Of a stretch of DNA of 64,000 nucleotides, positions 9,268 through 18,656 are shown in pieces; positions within the stretch are counted from its first letter, which is position 1; each line of letters begins with the position of its first letter. Location of the stretch: the NCBI RefSeq assembly GCF_014837245.1, contig NZ_JACYFU010000002.1, forward strand, positions 682,001 to 746,000, read 5' to 3'. Origin of the DNA: Devosia oryzisoli (lineage in GTDB: Bacteria > Pseudomonadota > Alphaproteobacteria > Rhizobiales > Devosiaceae). Both the position numbers and the translations under genes were made by a program. A model generated the notes under the pieces. It had not been told where the DNA came from. It worked only from the letters and a program-made list of their open reading frames with translations, and did not search any database.

Positions 9268-10700
9268 TGCGCATTGCCGTTGCCGGCCTCCACACCGAAT
9301 GCAGCACGTATAATCCCGTGCTCGCGCGCGAAGCCGATTTTCGCGTGCTGCGCGGCCCGGCCATGCTCAAGGACGATTACTTCAACTTCCTGACCCATTT
9401 CCCGGCCGAGTTCATCACGCTGCTGCACGCGCGCGCCATCGCCGGGGGACCGGTGGAGCGGGCCATCTACGACGCCTGGAAAGGCGAAATCCTCGACGGG
9501 CTGCGCGCGGCGATGCCGCTCGATGGCGTCTATCTCGCCATGCACGGCGCCATGTTCGTCGAGGGCATGTTCGACGCCGAGGGCGATTTCATCGCAGCCG
9601 TGCGGCAGGTCGTGGGACCCAACGTGCTGATCGCGGCCAGCTATGATCTGCACGGCAATATCAGCCAGCGCATCATCGACAATCTCGACATATTCTCCAC
9701 CTATCGCACCGCGCCACACATCGACGTGCCCGACACGATGCGCCGGGCCGTGACCATGCTCGTGCGGGCACTGCATACGGGCGTGCGGCCGATGCTGGCG
9801 TGGGCACCCGTGCCGGTATTGCTCCCGGGGGAACGGACCTCGACACAGGACGAGCCGGCCCGCAGCTTCTATGCGCAGATGCACGAGGTCGAGGAGCCGG
9901 GCGGGGTGTGGGATGCCTCGTTCCAGGTTGGCTATGTCTGGGCCGATGAGCCCCGCGCCACCGCCTGCGCCGTGATCACGGGCACGAACCGGGCGGCAAT
10001 GGCTGAGGCCGCCGGCCGGTTGGCGCAGAACTACTGGGACATTCGCCACCAGTTCGTCTTCGGCATGCAAACCGGTTCCATCGACGAGTGTGTCGACAAG
10101 GCCATCGCCAGCCCCACGCATCCCGTCGTGCTTGCCGAGTCCGGGGACAATCCGACAGGCGGGGGCGTGGGCGACCGGGCCGAGGTGCTGGCGGCGCTGA
10201 TGCACCGTGACGCCCGCGACGTGATCTTTGCCGGCATAGCCGATCGCGCGGCGACCGATGCCTGTTACAGTGCTGGGGTCGGCGCGACGGTGATGCTGCA
10301 TATCGGGGGCAGCCTCGATCCGTCCAGCACGCCGGTGGAGACGGGTTGTGAGGTCGTTTTCCTCCTCGAAACGTTCGAGCCGCGATTGCGCGAGGCGGTG
10401 GTGCGGATCGGCGGCATCGAGCTCGTGCTGACGGCCCGGCGGCGACCGTTCCACAACATCGCGGACTTCACCAAACTCGACCTTGATCCGCGCAAGGCCG
10501 GAATCGTGGTGGTGAAGTCGGGCTATCTGTCGCCGGAACTGGGACCGATCGCCAATCCGAGCCTGATGGCGCTGTCACCGGGCGTCGTCGACCAGTTCGT
10601 CGAGCGCACCGAACGCCTTCACACCCCGCGGCCGAGCTTTCCGTTCGACACCGATTTTGCCTTCACGCCGGAGGTAAAGTGGTCGGCGCGGGCAGGCTGA
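9267..10700 (+). CDS. M81 family metallopeptidase, MlrC (microcystinase C) type
   Basis: This 477-residue protein matches the MlrC family along its length. It has the N-terminal metal-site segment GLHTECSTYNP, the central YDLHGNIS motif (near residue 130) and the conserved ESGDNPTGGGVGD (near 292). MlrC was named for cleaving linear microcystin, but most homologues in soil and marine alphaproteobacteria act on unknown compounds. GGAG precedes the ATG by seven bases. Neighbours are an MFS carrier, a DeoR regulator and a hydratase-like enzyme, so it probably opens an amide or cyclic ester in a small-molecule pathway. The true substrate is unknown. Confidence 0.9.
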   Translation: MRIAVAGLHTECSTYNPVLAREADFRVLRGPAMLKDDYFNFLTHFPAEFITLLHARAIAGGPVERAIYDAWKGEILDGLRAAMPLDGVYLAMHGAMFVEGMFDAEGDFIAAVRQVVGPNVLIAASYDLHGNISQRIIDNLDIFSTYRTAPHIDVPDTMRRAVTMLVRALHTGVRPMLAWAPVPVLLPGERTSTQDEPARSFYAQMHEVEEPGGVWDASFQVGYVWADEPRATACAVITGTNRAAMAEAAGRLAQNYWDIRHQFVFGMQTGSIDECVDKAIASPTHPVVLAESGDNPTGGGVGDRAEVLAALMHRDARDVIFAGIADRAATDACYSAGVGATVMLHIGGSLDPSSTPVETGCEVVFLLETFEPRLREAVVRIGGIELVLTARRRPFHNIADFTKLDLDPRKAGIVVVKSGYLSPELGPIANPSLMALSPGVVDQFVERTERLHTPRPSFPFDTDFAFTPEVKWSARAG

Positions 10701-10711
10701 ATGCTTTTCCC

Positions 10712-10756
10712 GCATCCGTTCTTGGGATAAGCACCGGAAGGAACCGGTGCGGATGC
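10712..10756 (+). promoter_or_regulatory. Leader hairpin covering the ribosome site of the DeoR gene
   Basis: GCACCGG (10731-10737) pairs with CCGGTGC (10744-10750). GCATCC (10712-10717) pairs with GGATGC (10751-10756). The 3' arms are contiguous and end one base before the ATG at 10758, so the GGA that could serve as ribosome site is buried in the stem. It may reduce translation or serve as an intercistronic structure after the M81 gene. Confidence 0.45.
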
Positions 10757-10757
10757 C

Positions 10758-11528
10758 ATGACTCCCACGATGCGACAGGCCCAGATCGTCGAGATGGCGC
10801 GCCAGCGCGGCGAAGTCAGCGTCGAGGATCTCGTGGCCGCCTTTGCGGTGACACCGCAGACCATCCGCAGGGACCTCAACAGCCTTTGCGATGCCGGTAC
10901 CCTCAAGCGCACGCATGGCGGGGCCATGCACCCCTCGGGCGTCGAAAACCTCGAATACGAGGCCCGGCGGCGCATGGCGACGGCGGAGAAGCAGGCCATC
11001 GGGCAGGCTGCCGCGGCCATTGTTCCTGACAACGCCTCGCTCTTCATCAATATCGGCACCACCACCGAAGCCGTCAGCCAGGCCCTGAGCCAGCACCACG
11101 GATTGATGGTGATCACCAACAATATCAATGTCGCCAACCGCCTGCGCACCGTTCCCACGGTCGAGGTGGTGATTGCCGGGGGCGTGGTGCGCGCATCCGA
11201 TGGTGGCATCGTGGGCGAGGCGGCGGTGGATTTCATCCGCCAGTTCAAGGTGGATTTTGCCATTATCGGCGTGTCGGCCATCGACCCGGATGGGGCGCTG
11301 CTCGACTTCGATTTTCGGGAGGTGAAGGTGGCGCAGGCGATCATCGCCAATGCACGCCATGTCATCGTCGTATCGGACAGCACGAAATTTTCGCGCACCG
11401 CTCCGGTGCGCATCGGCCATCTGAGCCAGGCTCAGACCTTCATCACCGACACGTGCCCCCACGCCTCCATTCGCACGCTTTGTGCCGAGGCAGGGGTGCG
11501 GCTCATCGAAACGACCCCTTCTGCCTAA
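10758..11528 (+). CDS. DeoR/GlpR family transcriptional regulator
   Basis: This 256-residue regulator has a winged helix-turn-helix at about residues 5-57 (VSVEDLVAAFAVTPQTIRRD) and a DeoR sensor domain from about 75 (DNASLFINIGTTTEAVSQAL). The sensor domain binds phosphorylated sugars or related metabolites. The first segment of the DeoR recognition pattern (RxxxIxxxL-like) is present but modified. It lies between the M81 gene and the hydratase-like gene on the same strand and probably represses this cluster. The start is ATG 10758; its leader is strongly structured. Confidence 0.92.
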   Translation: MTPTMRQAQIVEMARQRGEVSVEDLVAAFAVTPQTIRRDLNSLCDAGTLKRTHGGAMHPSGVENLEYEARRRMATAEKQAIGQAAAAIVPDNASLFINIGTTTEAVSQALSQHHGLMVITNNINVANRLRTVPTVEVVIAGGVVRASDGGIVGEAAVDFIRQFKVDFAIIGVSAIDPDGALLDFDFREVKVAQAIIANARHVIVVSDSTKFSRTAPVRIGHLSQAQTFITDTCPHASIRTLCAEAGVRLIETTPSA

Positions 11529-11538
11529 GGACCAGCAC

Positions 11539-12279
11539 ATGATCGACAGCCTCTCCGCCCTCGCCCAAGCCCTGATCGCCGCCCACGATGGCGGACCGCT
11601 GGTGGCGGACGTCCCCGATCATCTGGTCCCCGCTGACCTCGATGCGGTCTACGCGCTCCAGGATGCCATCATCGAACGGACCGGCCCCGTCGGGGGCTGG
11701 AAAGTCGCTGCGGGCGTCGGCGACCCGCCGATCTGTTCGCCGATCCCCAAGAACCGCTATTTCGACAATCGGGCCAGCATCGACGGCAAGCGCCACCGGT
11801 TCGTCATTGCGGAACTCGAGATCGCGGTGATGCTGGGGGCCGACATCGCCGCGGGTTCCGACCGCGCCACCATCGCCGAGGCCATCGGATCGATCCATCC
11901 GGCTCTCGAACTGATCGGCAGCCCCTTCCCCGACCGGGACGCCATGGCGCGCAATCTGCAACTGGGGGACCTGCAGAGCAATGGGGCCGTCGTCGTCGGA
12001 CCGGCGGTTGCCGACACGATTACCGGCAAGCTGGAGACCCTCCCGGCGGCGCTCTGGCACGATGGCGCCGAGGCCAAGGCGGTCGCCAACGGAGCCAGCT
12101 GGACAACGACGCTCGACGCCCTCGCCTGGCTTGCCGGCCACGCAGCCAGCCGCGGCCTGCCGCTCAGGGCCGGCCAGATCATCATCACCGGGGCGCGGCC
12201 CGTCGCGCCGATCGGTGAGGCCACAACCATCGAGGGGCGGGTCGAGGGGTACGGCGTGGTGAGTGCCACGATCGGCTAG
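11539..12279 (+). CDS. 2-keto-4-pentenoate hydratase / fumarylacetoacetate hydrolase family protein
   Basis: This 246-residue enzyme resembles MhpD-type hydratases in length and in the segments GGWKVAAG, ELEIAVMLGAD and the late ITGARPVAPIGEA. The family usually binds Mg and hydrates or cleaves 2-keto acids in aromatic and sugar-acid degradation. I start it at ATG 11539; a longer frame begins inside the DeoR gene. The stop codon overlaps the stop of the convergent chemotaxis gene, TAG against TAG on opposite strands. It closes the plus-strand cluster, so the pathway probably makes an unsaturated or 2-keto acid. Confidence 0.87.
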   Translation: MIDSLSALAQALIAAHDGGPLVADVPDHLVPADLDAVYALQDAIIERTGPVGGWKVAAGVGDPPICSPIPKNRYFDNRASIDGKRHRFVIAELEIAVMLGADIAAGSDRATIAEAIGSIHPALELIGSPFPDRDAMARNLQLGDLQSNGAVVVGPAVADTITGKLETLPAALWHDGAEAKAVANGASWTTTLDALAWLAGHAASRGLPLRAGQIIITGARPVAPIGEATTIEGRVEGYGVVSATIG

Positions 12280-14033
12280 AGCATGAAGTCACCCAGATTG
12301 GCGTCGTCATTGGCCGGCTCGGGTTCTTCGAGCGCGGTCGTGGCAAGGTGCCCGAAGAGCCGCGCATGCACCTGTCGCTCCGCCTGCATCGTGTAGGTCT
12401 TGCGCAGACTTTCGAGCAGGGCGGCAAGACCTGCCGACAGGCTCTCTGGCGGTGGCTCGGGCGAAAGGCCGGCAATGCGCAGCGCAATGTCGTCAAGAGC
12501 TTCGGCCATGGCGGATTGGCCCGACAGGCCGCGCGCCGCGCGATCGAGCAGGGCAATGACCTTTGGCCCATCGGCGTTGAGACGCGCCAGTGCAGCCGCG
12601 AGGCGCTTGTCGAGGCTGGTCAGAAGCTCGAGCGCCTGGCTGGCCTGCTGCTCGAGCTGGCCGACCTGTCCGGCGCCGTCTGCCCTGGCTGCGGCGCCAA
12701 ACGACGCTGCAAGCGTAGAGGACTGATCGAGGCGCGCCATCGCCGCCTCGGCAGCCACCACGGTTTCACTGGTCAATTCGCGCAGTTGCGTCGCAATCAC
12801 CGTGAGGGAGGCGCCGCGCGGCCCGAGCTGGGCGCAACGCACTGCCGCATTGAGGCTGACGAGGCGCATGTTCGCCTCGATGTCCTGCACCGCCGCAACG
12901 TGCCCGAGCAGAACGCCCACCGTGTCGTGCACCGCGCCGGCGACAGCTTCGAGCTTGCCGCGCTCCAGCTCAAAATCGCCCAGGATGGCAATGGCGCTGC
13001 GCAACTGCGCACTCAGGCCCGCCATGATCGAGCTCTTGCCGTTCTTGTCGCCATAAAGATCGCGGCTGCGCGCCATGATGACGCTGGCATCGGCTGCAAG
13101 GGCCGAGAGGGCCTCCTCGGCCTCCGCGACCTCCATGCCGAAGCTCGATGCTGCGTCGCTCAGTTGCGCCTGTTGCAGGGCCGACAGCGCCGCCCGGGCG
13201 GGCGCACGCTCGTTCACGTCGAGGTCGACGCCCATCGCACTGGCGTGATCGAGCGTATCTGCCAGGGCAAGCAGGCCCGCTTCGACATGTTCAAGCCGCT
13301 GCCTTGTGGCGTCCCCCACCTGCAAGGCCATGACGGCGCTGCCGATACGGGCCACAATCTGGCGCGATACGCGACCGGTTTCGGCGCTGCCGTCGACAGC
13401 GGCAACCCGCTGGCGGTCCAAAGCCTCGAGGGTCTCCGAGAGGCTCGCGGCAAGGGTCGAAAGGGTGCTGGCGTGCTGGCTTTCAAAGCGGGCGCGCTGG
13501 CTGGCGGCCTTGCCCACCTCCACCGTCAGCTGGCGATAGACCTGCGCAAATTCCTGGATGGTGCGGTTGGCCGTATCGGAGAGGGTAGCAATGTCGGTCG
13601 TGAAGACGTCGAAGTCGTCGCTGTCTCCGACGATGCCGGCGGCCGTTACCCGGGCATTGACCGAGACGATGCCCATCATCTTCACGGTCCGCCGCAGTTC
13701 GCTGATCGGGGCATTGGCCGCTGCAACGACCTCCACGAGCTTGTCGAGGTCGGCCTTTTCCTGGCCAAAAGCGCGCGCGAGATCGGCGGCGCGCTCCGCC
13801 ACGTCGCGCAGGCGGGCGCTGGCGTCGAGTACGTCCTCGCCTTCCAGGGCCTCGGGCAGCGCTTCGAATTCGCGGGTCAGGCTGTTGAGCAGCGCCGCGC
13901 CTTCGGTGAGGCGCTCGCCGACGCCGACAAAAGCCGTCTCGATGCGGTCGCGCGGCGCGGCGATGGCGCGGGCCAGATCGCGGACAGGAGTGCCGGCCGT
14001 GGACGGTGACCGGGCGGAAGCGGTGGCGATCAT
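12276..14033 (-). CDS. Soluble chemotaxis coiled protein with CheZ-like DxxxQ motif and two MCP-tip-like segments
   Basis: This 585-residue protein has no membrane segment and is mostly long Ala-rich helices. Two segments resemble degenerate signalling tips of methyl-accepting proteins: about 117-153 (SVNARVTAAGIVGDSDDFDV) and about 386-422 (VSLNAAVRCAQLGPRGASLT). Between them the sequence LQVGDATRQRLEHV (about 237-250) holds a D-x-x-x-Q pattern with the spacing of the CheZ phosphatase site. No cheZ, cheC, cheX or cheD is visible in the cluster. The ATG overlaps the cheB stop (ATGA), so the gene belongs to the che operon. A CheY-P phosphatase or soluble signalling scaffold is possible; function is inferred. 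Confidence 0.75.
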   Translation of the reverse strand: MIATASARSPSTAGTPVRDLARAIAAPRDRIETAFVGVGERLTEGAALLNSLTREFEALPEALEGEDVLDASARLRDVAERAADLARAFGQEKADLDKLVEVVAAANAPISELRRTVKMMGIVSVNARVTAAGIVGDSDDFDVFTTDIATLSDTANRTIQEFAQVYRQLTVEVGKAASQRARFESQHASTLSTLAASLSETLEALDRQRVAAVDGSAETGRVSRQIVARIGSAVMALQVGDATRQRLEHVEAGLLALADTLDHASAMGVDLDVNERAPARAALSALQQAQLSDAASSFGMEVAEAEEALSALAADASVIMARSRDLYGDKNGKSSIMAGLSAQLRSAIAILGDFELERGKLEAVAGAVHDTVGVLLGHVAAVQDIEANMRLVSLNAAVRCAQLGPRGASLTVIATQLRELTSETVVAAEAAMARLDQSSTLAASFGAAARADGAGQVGQLEQQASQALELLTSLDKRLAAALARLNADGPKVIALLDRAARGLSGQSAMAEALDDIALRIAGLSPEPPPESLSAGLAALLESLRKTYTMQAERQVHARLFGHLATTALEEPEPANDDANLGDFML

Positions 14034-15148
14034 GTGCCGGCCCTCTTGGTGGTGGCAGCGTGGGCGAATAGCGCGATTTCCTGCGCCATGCGCGAGAGCG
14101 GCAGCACGCGGGCAGCGGCGCCGCGCGCAATGGCTTCCTTAGGCATGCCGAAAACGACCGAACTGTCTTCGTCCTGCGCGACGGTATGGGCGCCCATCTG
14201 CCGCATTTCGAGAAGCCCCCGGGCCCCATCGTCGCCCATGCCGGTCAAGAGCATGCCGAGCCCATTGCGGCCTGCGGCCTGGGCGACGGAGCGAAAGAGA
14301 ACGTCGACCGACGGGCGATGGCGCGAGACGTGCGGACCCTCGATGATCTTCACGCTGTAGCGCGTTCCGTTGCGCACCAGTTGCATGTGCAGATTGCCAG
14401 GGGCCAGGAGGACCTGACCGGGCAGCACAAGGTCGCCGTCCTCGGCTTCCTTGATGCGCAGGGCGCAGGTGCTGTCGAGGCGGCGGGCGAAGGCGGTGGT
14501 GAATTTTTCGGGCATGTGCTGGACGATGAGGATGCCCGGCGTGGCCGCGGGAAGCGCATCGAGCACTTCGCGCAGCGCCTCTGTGCCGCCGGTGGAGGCG
14601 CCGATGGCGATCAGGGGCTCGGTGGCCGGCATGCGTTCGGAGAGCGACTGGCGGCGCGTCTCCGACAGCGGCGGCAGGATGGCGTCCGCCGTCAGCTTGG
14701 CCTCGACGGTCATGGCGGGAGCAGCCTTGCGAATGCCTTTCAGTTTGGCATGGGCAGCCGCCTTGGCCGCGTCGCAGATGCGCATCCGCGATTCCTGGAG
14801 GAATTGGGCGGTGTCGACGCGCGGCTTGGCCACCACGTCCACCGCTCCGGCTTCGAGCGCCTCGATAAACGTGTCTGAGCCGGCCTGCGCGAAGCTCGAG
14901 CAGATGACGACGGGGATGGGCCGTTGCGACATGATCTTGCGCAGAAAGGTCAGCCCGTCCATGCGGGGCAGTTCGATATCGAGGAACATCACGTCCGGCA
15001 CCTCCTGGCGGATGCGCTCGACTGCCACATAGGGATCGGCGGCCGTGCCCATGACCTCGAGATCGGGATCGGCCGCGATGATGTCGGAAAGCGCCAGACG
15101 AACCGAGGCGCTGTCATCGACGATGAGGACGCGAATTTTCTCGCCCAT
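14030..15148 (-). CDS. cheB: Chemotaxis protein-glutamate methylesterase/deamidase CheB
   Basis: This 372-residue enzyme removes methyl groups from receptors to reset the chemotaxis array. The N-terminal receiver has acidic residues at 11-12 and the phosphoacceptor Asp57 (MFLDIELP). The C-terminal methylesterase has Ser185 in GASTGG, His211 in VQHMPEKF and Asp307 in TGMGDDGA. The linker between them (about 130-175) is long and Ala/Lys-rich. The gene starts nine bases after cheR and overlaps the following gene by four bases. All catalytic residues are present. Confidence 0.97.
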   Translation of the reverse strand: MGEKIRVLIVDDSASVRLALSDIIAADPDLEVMGTAADPYVAVERIRQEVPDVMFLDIELPRMDGLTFLRKIMSQRPIPVVICSSFAQAGSDTFIEALEAGAVDVVAKPRVDTAQFLQESRMRICDAAKAAAHAKLKGIRKAAPAMTVEAKLTADAILPPLSETRRQSLSERMPATEPLIAIGASTGGTEALREVLDALPAATPGILIVQHMPEKFTTAFARRLDSTCALRIKEAEDGDLVLPGQVLLAPGNLHMQLVRNGTRYSVKIIEGPHVSRHRPSVDVLFRSVAQAAGRNGLGMLLTGMGDDGARGLLEMRQMGAHTVAQDEDSSVVFGMPKEAIARGAAARVLPLSRMAQEIALFAHAATTKRAGT

Positions 15149-15157
15149 GGCGTGGCC

Positions 15158-16030
15158 TCAGAGTTTCTGGAACACGGCCGGAGCAACCTGCCGCACCGCC
15201 ACATCAGTGCCGATCATCGACTCCGAGTGGCCAAGTAGAAGATAGCCGCCGGGTCGTAAATGAGCGGTGAGCCGCGTGATGACTTTTGTCTGATCCGCCT
15301 TGTCGAAATAGATCAGCACGTTGCGCAGGAAGATGATGTCGACGTCCCGGTCATAAGGATAGCTCTGGTCCATGAGGTTGAGACGCTGGAACTGCACGTG
15401 CCGGCGCAATTCGGGAACGATGCGCACCTCGGGGCGTGTTCCGGGGCGGCGGGAGAACATCAGGTAGCGCGACTGGAGCGCGGGCGGAACGGGCGCGATC
15501 TGCTCGGCCGGATAGATGGCGCGGCGGCCCTGCTCCAGCACGTCGGTGGAAATGTCGGTGCCCAGCACGGCGAAGCGGAAGCTTCGGCCGCGGGTCACCA
15601 TGTCGGCCAGCAGCATGGCGATGGAATAGGCCTCGGCACCGGTGGAACTGGCGGCGCTCCACACCTTGAGCAGCGGCTGGCGATCGGTCCGGCCAGCCAG
15701 CAGCGTCGGCACGAGCGTTTTTTCCATGATCTCGAAATGCTCGGGCTCGCGGAAAAAGTCGGTCTTGTTGGTGGTGACGGCGTTGATGAGGTGGGGGCGC
15801 TCCTGTTCGAGCCCGTTCTGGCGGAAAAGGTAGTCGCCATAGGCTTCGAAGCCTGCCAGGCCCAGGGCGCGCAGGCGCCGGCGCAGGCGCCCCTCGACCA
15901 TGAGGCGCTTGCCCGGCGGCAAGCGGATACCGACCTCCTGCCCGATCAGCGCCGAGATGCGCTGGAAATCGGTCGGGGTGAGGTGATCGTCTTCGTCGAG
16001 GCGCTGCGGGGCGCGGGCAAGGGCGGGCAA
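15158..16030 (-). CDS. cheR: Chemotaxis protein methyltransferase CheR
   Basis: This 290-residue enzyme methylates receptor glutamates using S-adenosylmethionine. The N-terminal helical domain (about 15-80) is followed by the SAM-binding segment (WSAASSTGAEAYSIAM, near 135-150). The segment DIIFLRNVLIYFD near 230 is a family hallmark. The start is TTG 16030, supported by GGAG nine bases upstream; no ATG is in a better position. It lies between cheW and cheB in the operon, and with CheB it forms the adaptation pair for the encoded MCP. Confidence 0.95.
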   Translation of the reverse strand: MPALARAPQRLDEDDHLTPTDFQRISALIGQEVGIRLPPGKRLMVEGRLRRRLRALGLAGFEAYGDYLFRQNGLEQERPHLINAVTTNKTDFFREPEHFEIMEKTLVPTLLAGRTDRQPLLKVWSAASSTGAEAYSIAMLLADMVTRGRSFRFAVLGTDISTDVLEQGRRAIYPAEQIAPVPPALQSRYLMFSRRPGTRPEVRIVPELRRHVQFQRLNLMDQSYPYDRDVDIIFLRNVLIYFDKADQTKVITRLTAHLRPGGYLLLGHSESMIGTDVAVRQVAPAVFQKL

Positions 16031-16086
16031 GAAAGTGTTCTCCGAAACGCAGGACGCCGGCCAGCAGGACGCCGGCCGGCGAGTGA

Positions 16087-16551
16087 TCAGGCGGCGCGGC
16101 CTGCGGCAGGCACGGCGTTCCCGAGGAGCCGGTCGAGATCGAGAACCGTCACGAACTGGCCGTTGCGCCGTCCGATGCCCTCGATACAGTGACCGCTCCA
16201 GCCCGCGCTGATGGCCGGGGCCGGATCGAGCGCATCGCTATCGAGCACGGTCACTTCGAAGACGCGGTCGGCGCGCAGGCCGAGCACGACCGGTCCGTGT
16301 GCCGTCTCCACAGACAGCACCACGATCCGAGTGTTTTCCGTGTCGATGGCCGCGCCCATTCCCAGGGTCAGCCGCAGGTCCAGCACCGGTACGCCTTCGC
16401 CGCGCACGTCGATCATGCCCAGCAGGTTGTCCGGCGCGCGCGGCAGGCGGGCGATGGGACGCATGTCGAGGATTTCCTGCACCCGGGTGACGGGCACCGC
16501 GAAGATTTCCTCCGCGACGCCCAGGGTCACATATTGCTGGCGCTCGGCCAT
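16087..16551 (-). CDS. cheW: Chemotaxis coupling protein CheW (second copy)
   Basis: This 154-residue SH3-like adaptor links receptors to CheA. It shows the usual CheW pattern: YVTLGVAEEIFAVPVTRVQE at the start, the IARLPRAPDNLLGMIDVRG receptor/kinase contact, and VLDLRLTLGM. It lies 11 bases downstream of the MCP stop codon. Its sequence differs clearly from the other CheW at 18653-19150, so it is not a recent duplicate. The pair may load different receptors. Confidence 0.95.
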   Translation of the reverse strand: MAERQQYVTLGVAEEIFAVPVTRVQEILDMRPIARLPRAPDNLLGMIDVRGEGVPVLDLRLTLGMGAAIDTENTRIVVLSVETAHGPVVLGLRADRVFEVTVLDSDALDPAPAISAGWSGHCIEGIGRRNGQFVTVLDLDRLLGNAVPAAGRAA

Positions 16552-16562
16552 GAACGGGCCTC

Positions 16563-18656
16563 CTATGCGGCGCCGCGGCGGCTGAACTCGCCGTCGAGAT
16601 CGTCGTGGCCGTCATCGCCGAGGTCGAGGTCGAAGCCGCCACCAGTGCGTGACTTGCCGGCCGGAGCCGGCTTGCGCGGAGCCATGTGCGGCGCCTTGGC
16701 GAGAATGGCTTGCTTCAGATCATTGGCCGGACGGGCGACCGCGACAGAGGTTTCCATGCCGCTGCCGTCGACGCGGAAGTACCCTATCGCCGCCTGCAGC
16801 TGTTCGGCCTGGCTGGCCAGCTCCTCGGAGGTTGCCGACATCTCTTCGGCGGCCGAGGTGTTCTGCTGGGTCACCTTGTCGAGTTGCTGGATGGCCGTGT
16901 TGATCTGGGCGGCACCGGCATTCTGCTCACGCGAACCGGCCGAGATTTCTTCGACGAGTTCGGCCGTGCGCTGGATGTCGGGCACCAGCCTGGAGAGCAT
17001 CTCGCCGGCCGACTGGGCGGCCTTGACCGTTGTGCCGGAAAGGGTCGAGATTTCGGCGGCGGCCGCCTGGCTGCGCTCGGCGAGCTTGCGCACTTCCGAA
17101 GCCACGACGGCAAAGCCGCGGCCATGTTCGCCGGCCCGGGCCGCTTCCACAGCCGCGTTGAGAGCGAGCAGATCGGTCTGGCGGGCGATTTCCTGCACCA
17201 CCATGATCTTTTCGGCGATCGTCTGCATGGCGCTGACGGCATTGTTGACCGCTTCGCCCGAGGCGATGGCATCGGCCGCGGACTGGCGGGCGATCTTCTC
17301 AGTCTGGGAGGCGTTGTCGGCCGACTGCTTGATGGTGGCGGCCATCTCTTCCATGGAGGCAGATGCTTCTTCGGTCGAGGAGGCCTGTTCAGTGGCGCCC
17401 TGGCTCAGCTGTTCGGCGGTGGCCGACATTTCCTGCGAGCCAGCGGCAACGTTGCGGGCCGCCGCGGTCACTTCGCCGACCACGTTGCGCAGCTTGGTGG
17501 TCATGGCATTGAGCGACTTGATGAGATCGCCCACCTCGTCGTCGCCCTTGATCTGGGCGGAGGCATTGAGATCGCCGGCAGCCACTTCGTCGGCGAGGCG
17601 AACGGCGCTGGAGAGAGCCCGCGAAATCGAGAGTACGATCCAGGTGGCCGCGACCAGAGCGATCAGGGCGGAGCCGATCAAGAGGCCGATCAGCAGCGTC
17701 ATCGAGCTTTGGTAAACTTCTGCCGCGTGCTTCTGGGCCTCATCCATGACGGCTGTGTTCAGATCGATAATTGACTGCAGGATTTCATCCGCCTCAAGTC
17801 GCAGGTCGTTGACGCTGTTCATCTGCTGCAGCGCGAAGTAGTCGCCGTTGTCCATCGATACAGCAACCGCCTTATCCATCGCTGCAACCATGGCCTCGTA
17901 CGCGTCGCGAGCTGCATTGAACAAGGCCATTTCAGAGGGCGGCATGGTCCTTTGAAGGTCAGGCAGCCGTTCTGCATTGGACTGCACGCCCGACAGATAA
18001 TCTGCATGCCACTTTTCCTGCAGCTCTCGATCCTGCGAGGCCGCAAGCAATACGTTGCGCTGCTGACGGAACATATCCGAGCCAGTCAGCAACATCTCTG
18101 TAGCTGCTCGATATGCCGGGAAAGCAGACAGATCGCCGCCTTCGACCTTCCGCTGCAACGTGCTGCGTATATTGGCCATGGACTCCTCAAAGACGCCTAG
18201 GGAGTCGCTGCCATCACTGCGGCTGATGGCCAGGGCCGTGGCGTCGGAATTCTTGAGCGTCAACTCTTCGCCCTTCTGCACGGCAGCATAAAGTTCCTCC
18301 ACCTTCGCCTTGAAGGCGGGCAATTTCTCGCGCACAGCCGGATTGAGTGCATTGCCATCAAGGAAGGCATGCCCATCGACGAGCTCCTGATAATCCTCGT
18401 GGAGCTTCTCTGTGTAGCTTTCTTTTTCGATCTGATCCGTAGTCAGAATTTGGGCGCGCACCCTTGAGCCCAAGCTCTCAAGGCTCGTTTGCATCTGCGA
18501 TGAGCGAATTAGATTTGCCGACCGGACATCGACGATGGTTTGCAGCTCGGAGTTGAGCGCATCCAAATTCTGCACGGCGATGAACATACTGACGCCCGAG
18601 AGGGCAACGACGGTCGTAAACACCGCCGCCAGCTTGGTCTTGATGGTTAGTCTCAC
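16563..18656 (-). CDS. Methyl-accepting chemotaxis protein, transmembrane
   Basis: This 697-residue receptor begins with a membrane segment at about 8-28 ([20 protein letters not shown]). A periplasmic helical domain of about 310 residues follows, then a second membrane segment near 345-368, a HAMP domain ([20 protein letters not shown]) and a long signalling coiled coil. The hairpin tip is intact ([20 protein letters not shown]). The C-terminus is short and acidic ([15 protein letters not shown]). The start is GTG 18656, overlapping the upstream cheW stop (GTGA) with AAAGGT upstream. No known ligand-binding motif is recognised in the sensor. Confidence 0.94.
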   Translation of the reverse strand: MRLTIKTKLAAVFTTVVALSGVSMFIAVQNLDALNSELQTIVDVRSANLIRSSQMQTSLESLGSRVRAQILTTDQIEKESYTEKLHEDYQELVDGHAFLDGNALNPAVREKLPAFKAKVEELYAAVQKGEELTLKNSDATALAISRSDGSDSLGVFEESMANIRSTLQRKVEGGDLSAFPAYRAATEMLLTGSDMFRQQRNVLLAASQDRELQEKWHADYLSGVQSNAERLPDLQRTMPPSEMALFNAARDAYEAMVAAMDKAVAVSMDNGDYFALQQMNSVNDLRLEADEILQSIIDLNTAVMDEAQKHAAEVYQSSMTLLIGLLIGSALIALVAATWIVLSISRALSSAVRLADEVAAGDLNASAQIKGDDEVGDLIKSLNAMTTKLRNVVGEVTAAARNVAAGSQEMSATAEQLSQGATEQASSTEEASASMEEMAATIKQSADNASQTEKIARQSAADAIASGEAVNNAVSAMQTIAEKIMVVQEIARQTDLLALNAAVEAARAGEHGRGFAVVASEVRKLAERSQAAAAEISTLSGTTVKAAQSAGEMLSRLVPDIQRTAELVEEISAGSREQNAGAAQINTAIQQLDKVTQQNTSAAEEMSATSEELASQAEQLQAAIGYFRVDGSGMETSVAVARPANDLKQAILAKAPHMAPRKPAPAGKSRTGGGFDLDLGDDGHDDLDGEFSRRGAA

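Noticed and set aside
8808-10454. 548-codon minus-strand frame opposite the MFS and M81 genes
   Set aside because: It spans the overlap of two conserved plus-strand genes; no family resemblance.
15158-16030. An ATG start for cheR
   Set aside because: No in-frame ATG fits the N-terminal domain; TTG 16030 has a good ribosome site, so it is kept.
16189-17774. Plus-strand frames of 508 and 362 codons opposite the MCP gene
   Set aside because: They are antisense to an intact MCP with a normal signalling tip; Ala-rich coiled-coil codons produce Gly/Leu-rich antisense frames.
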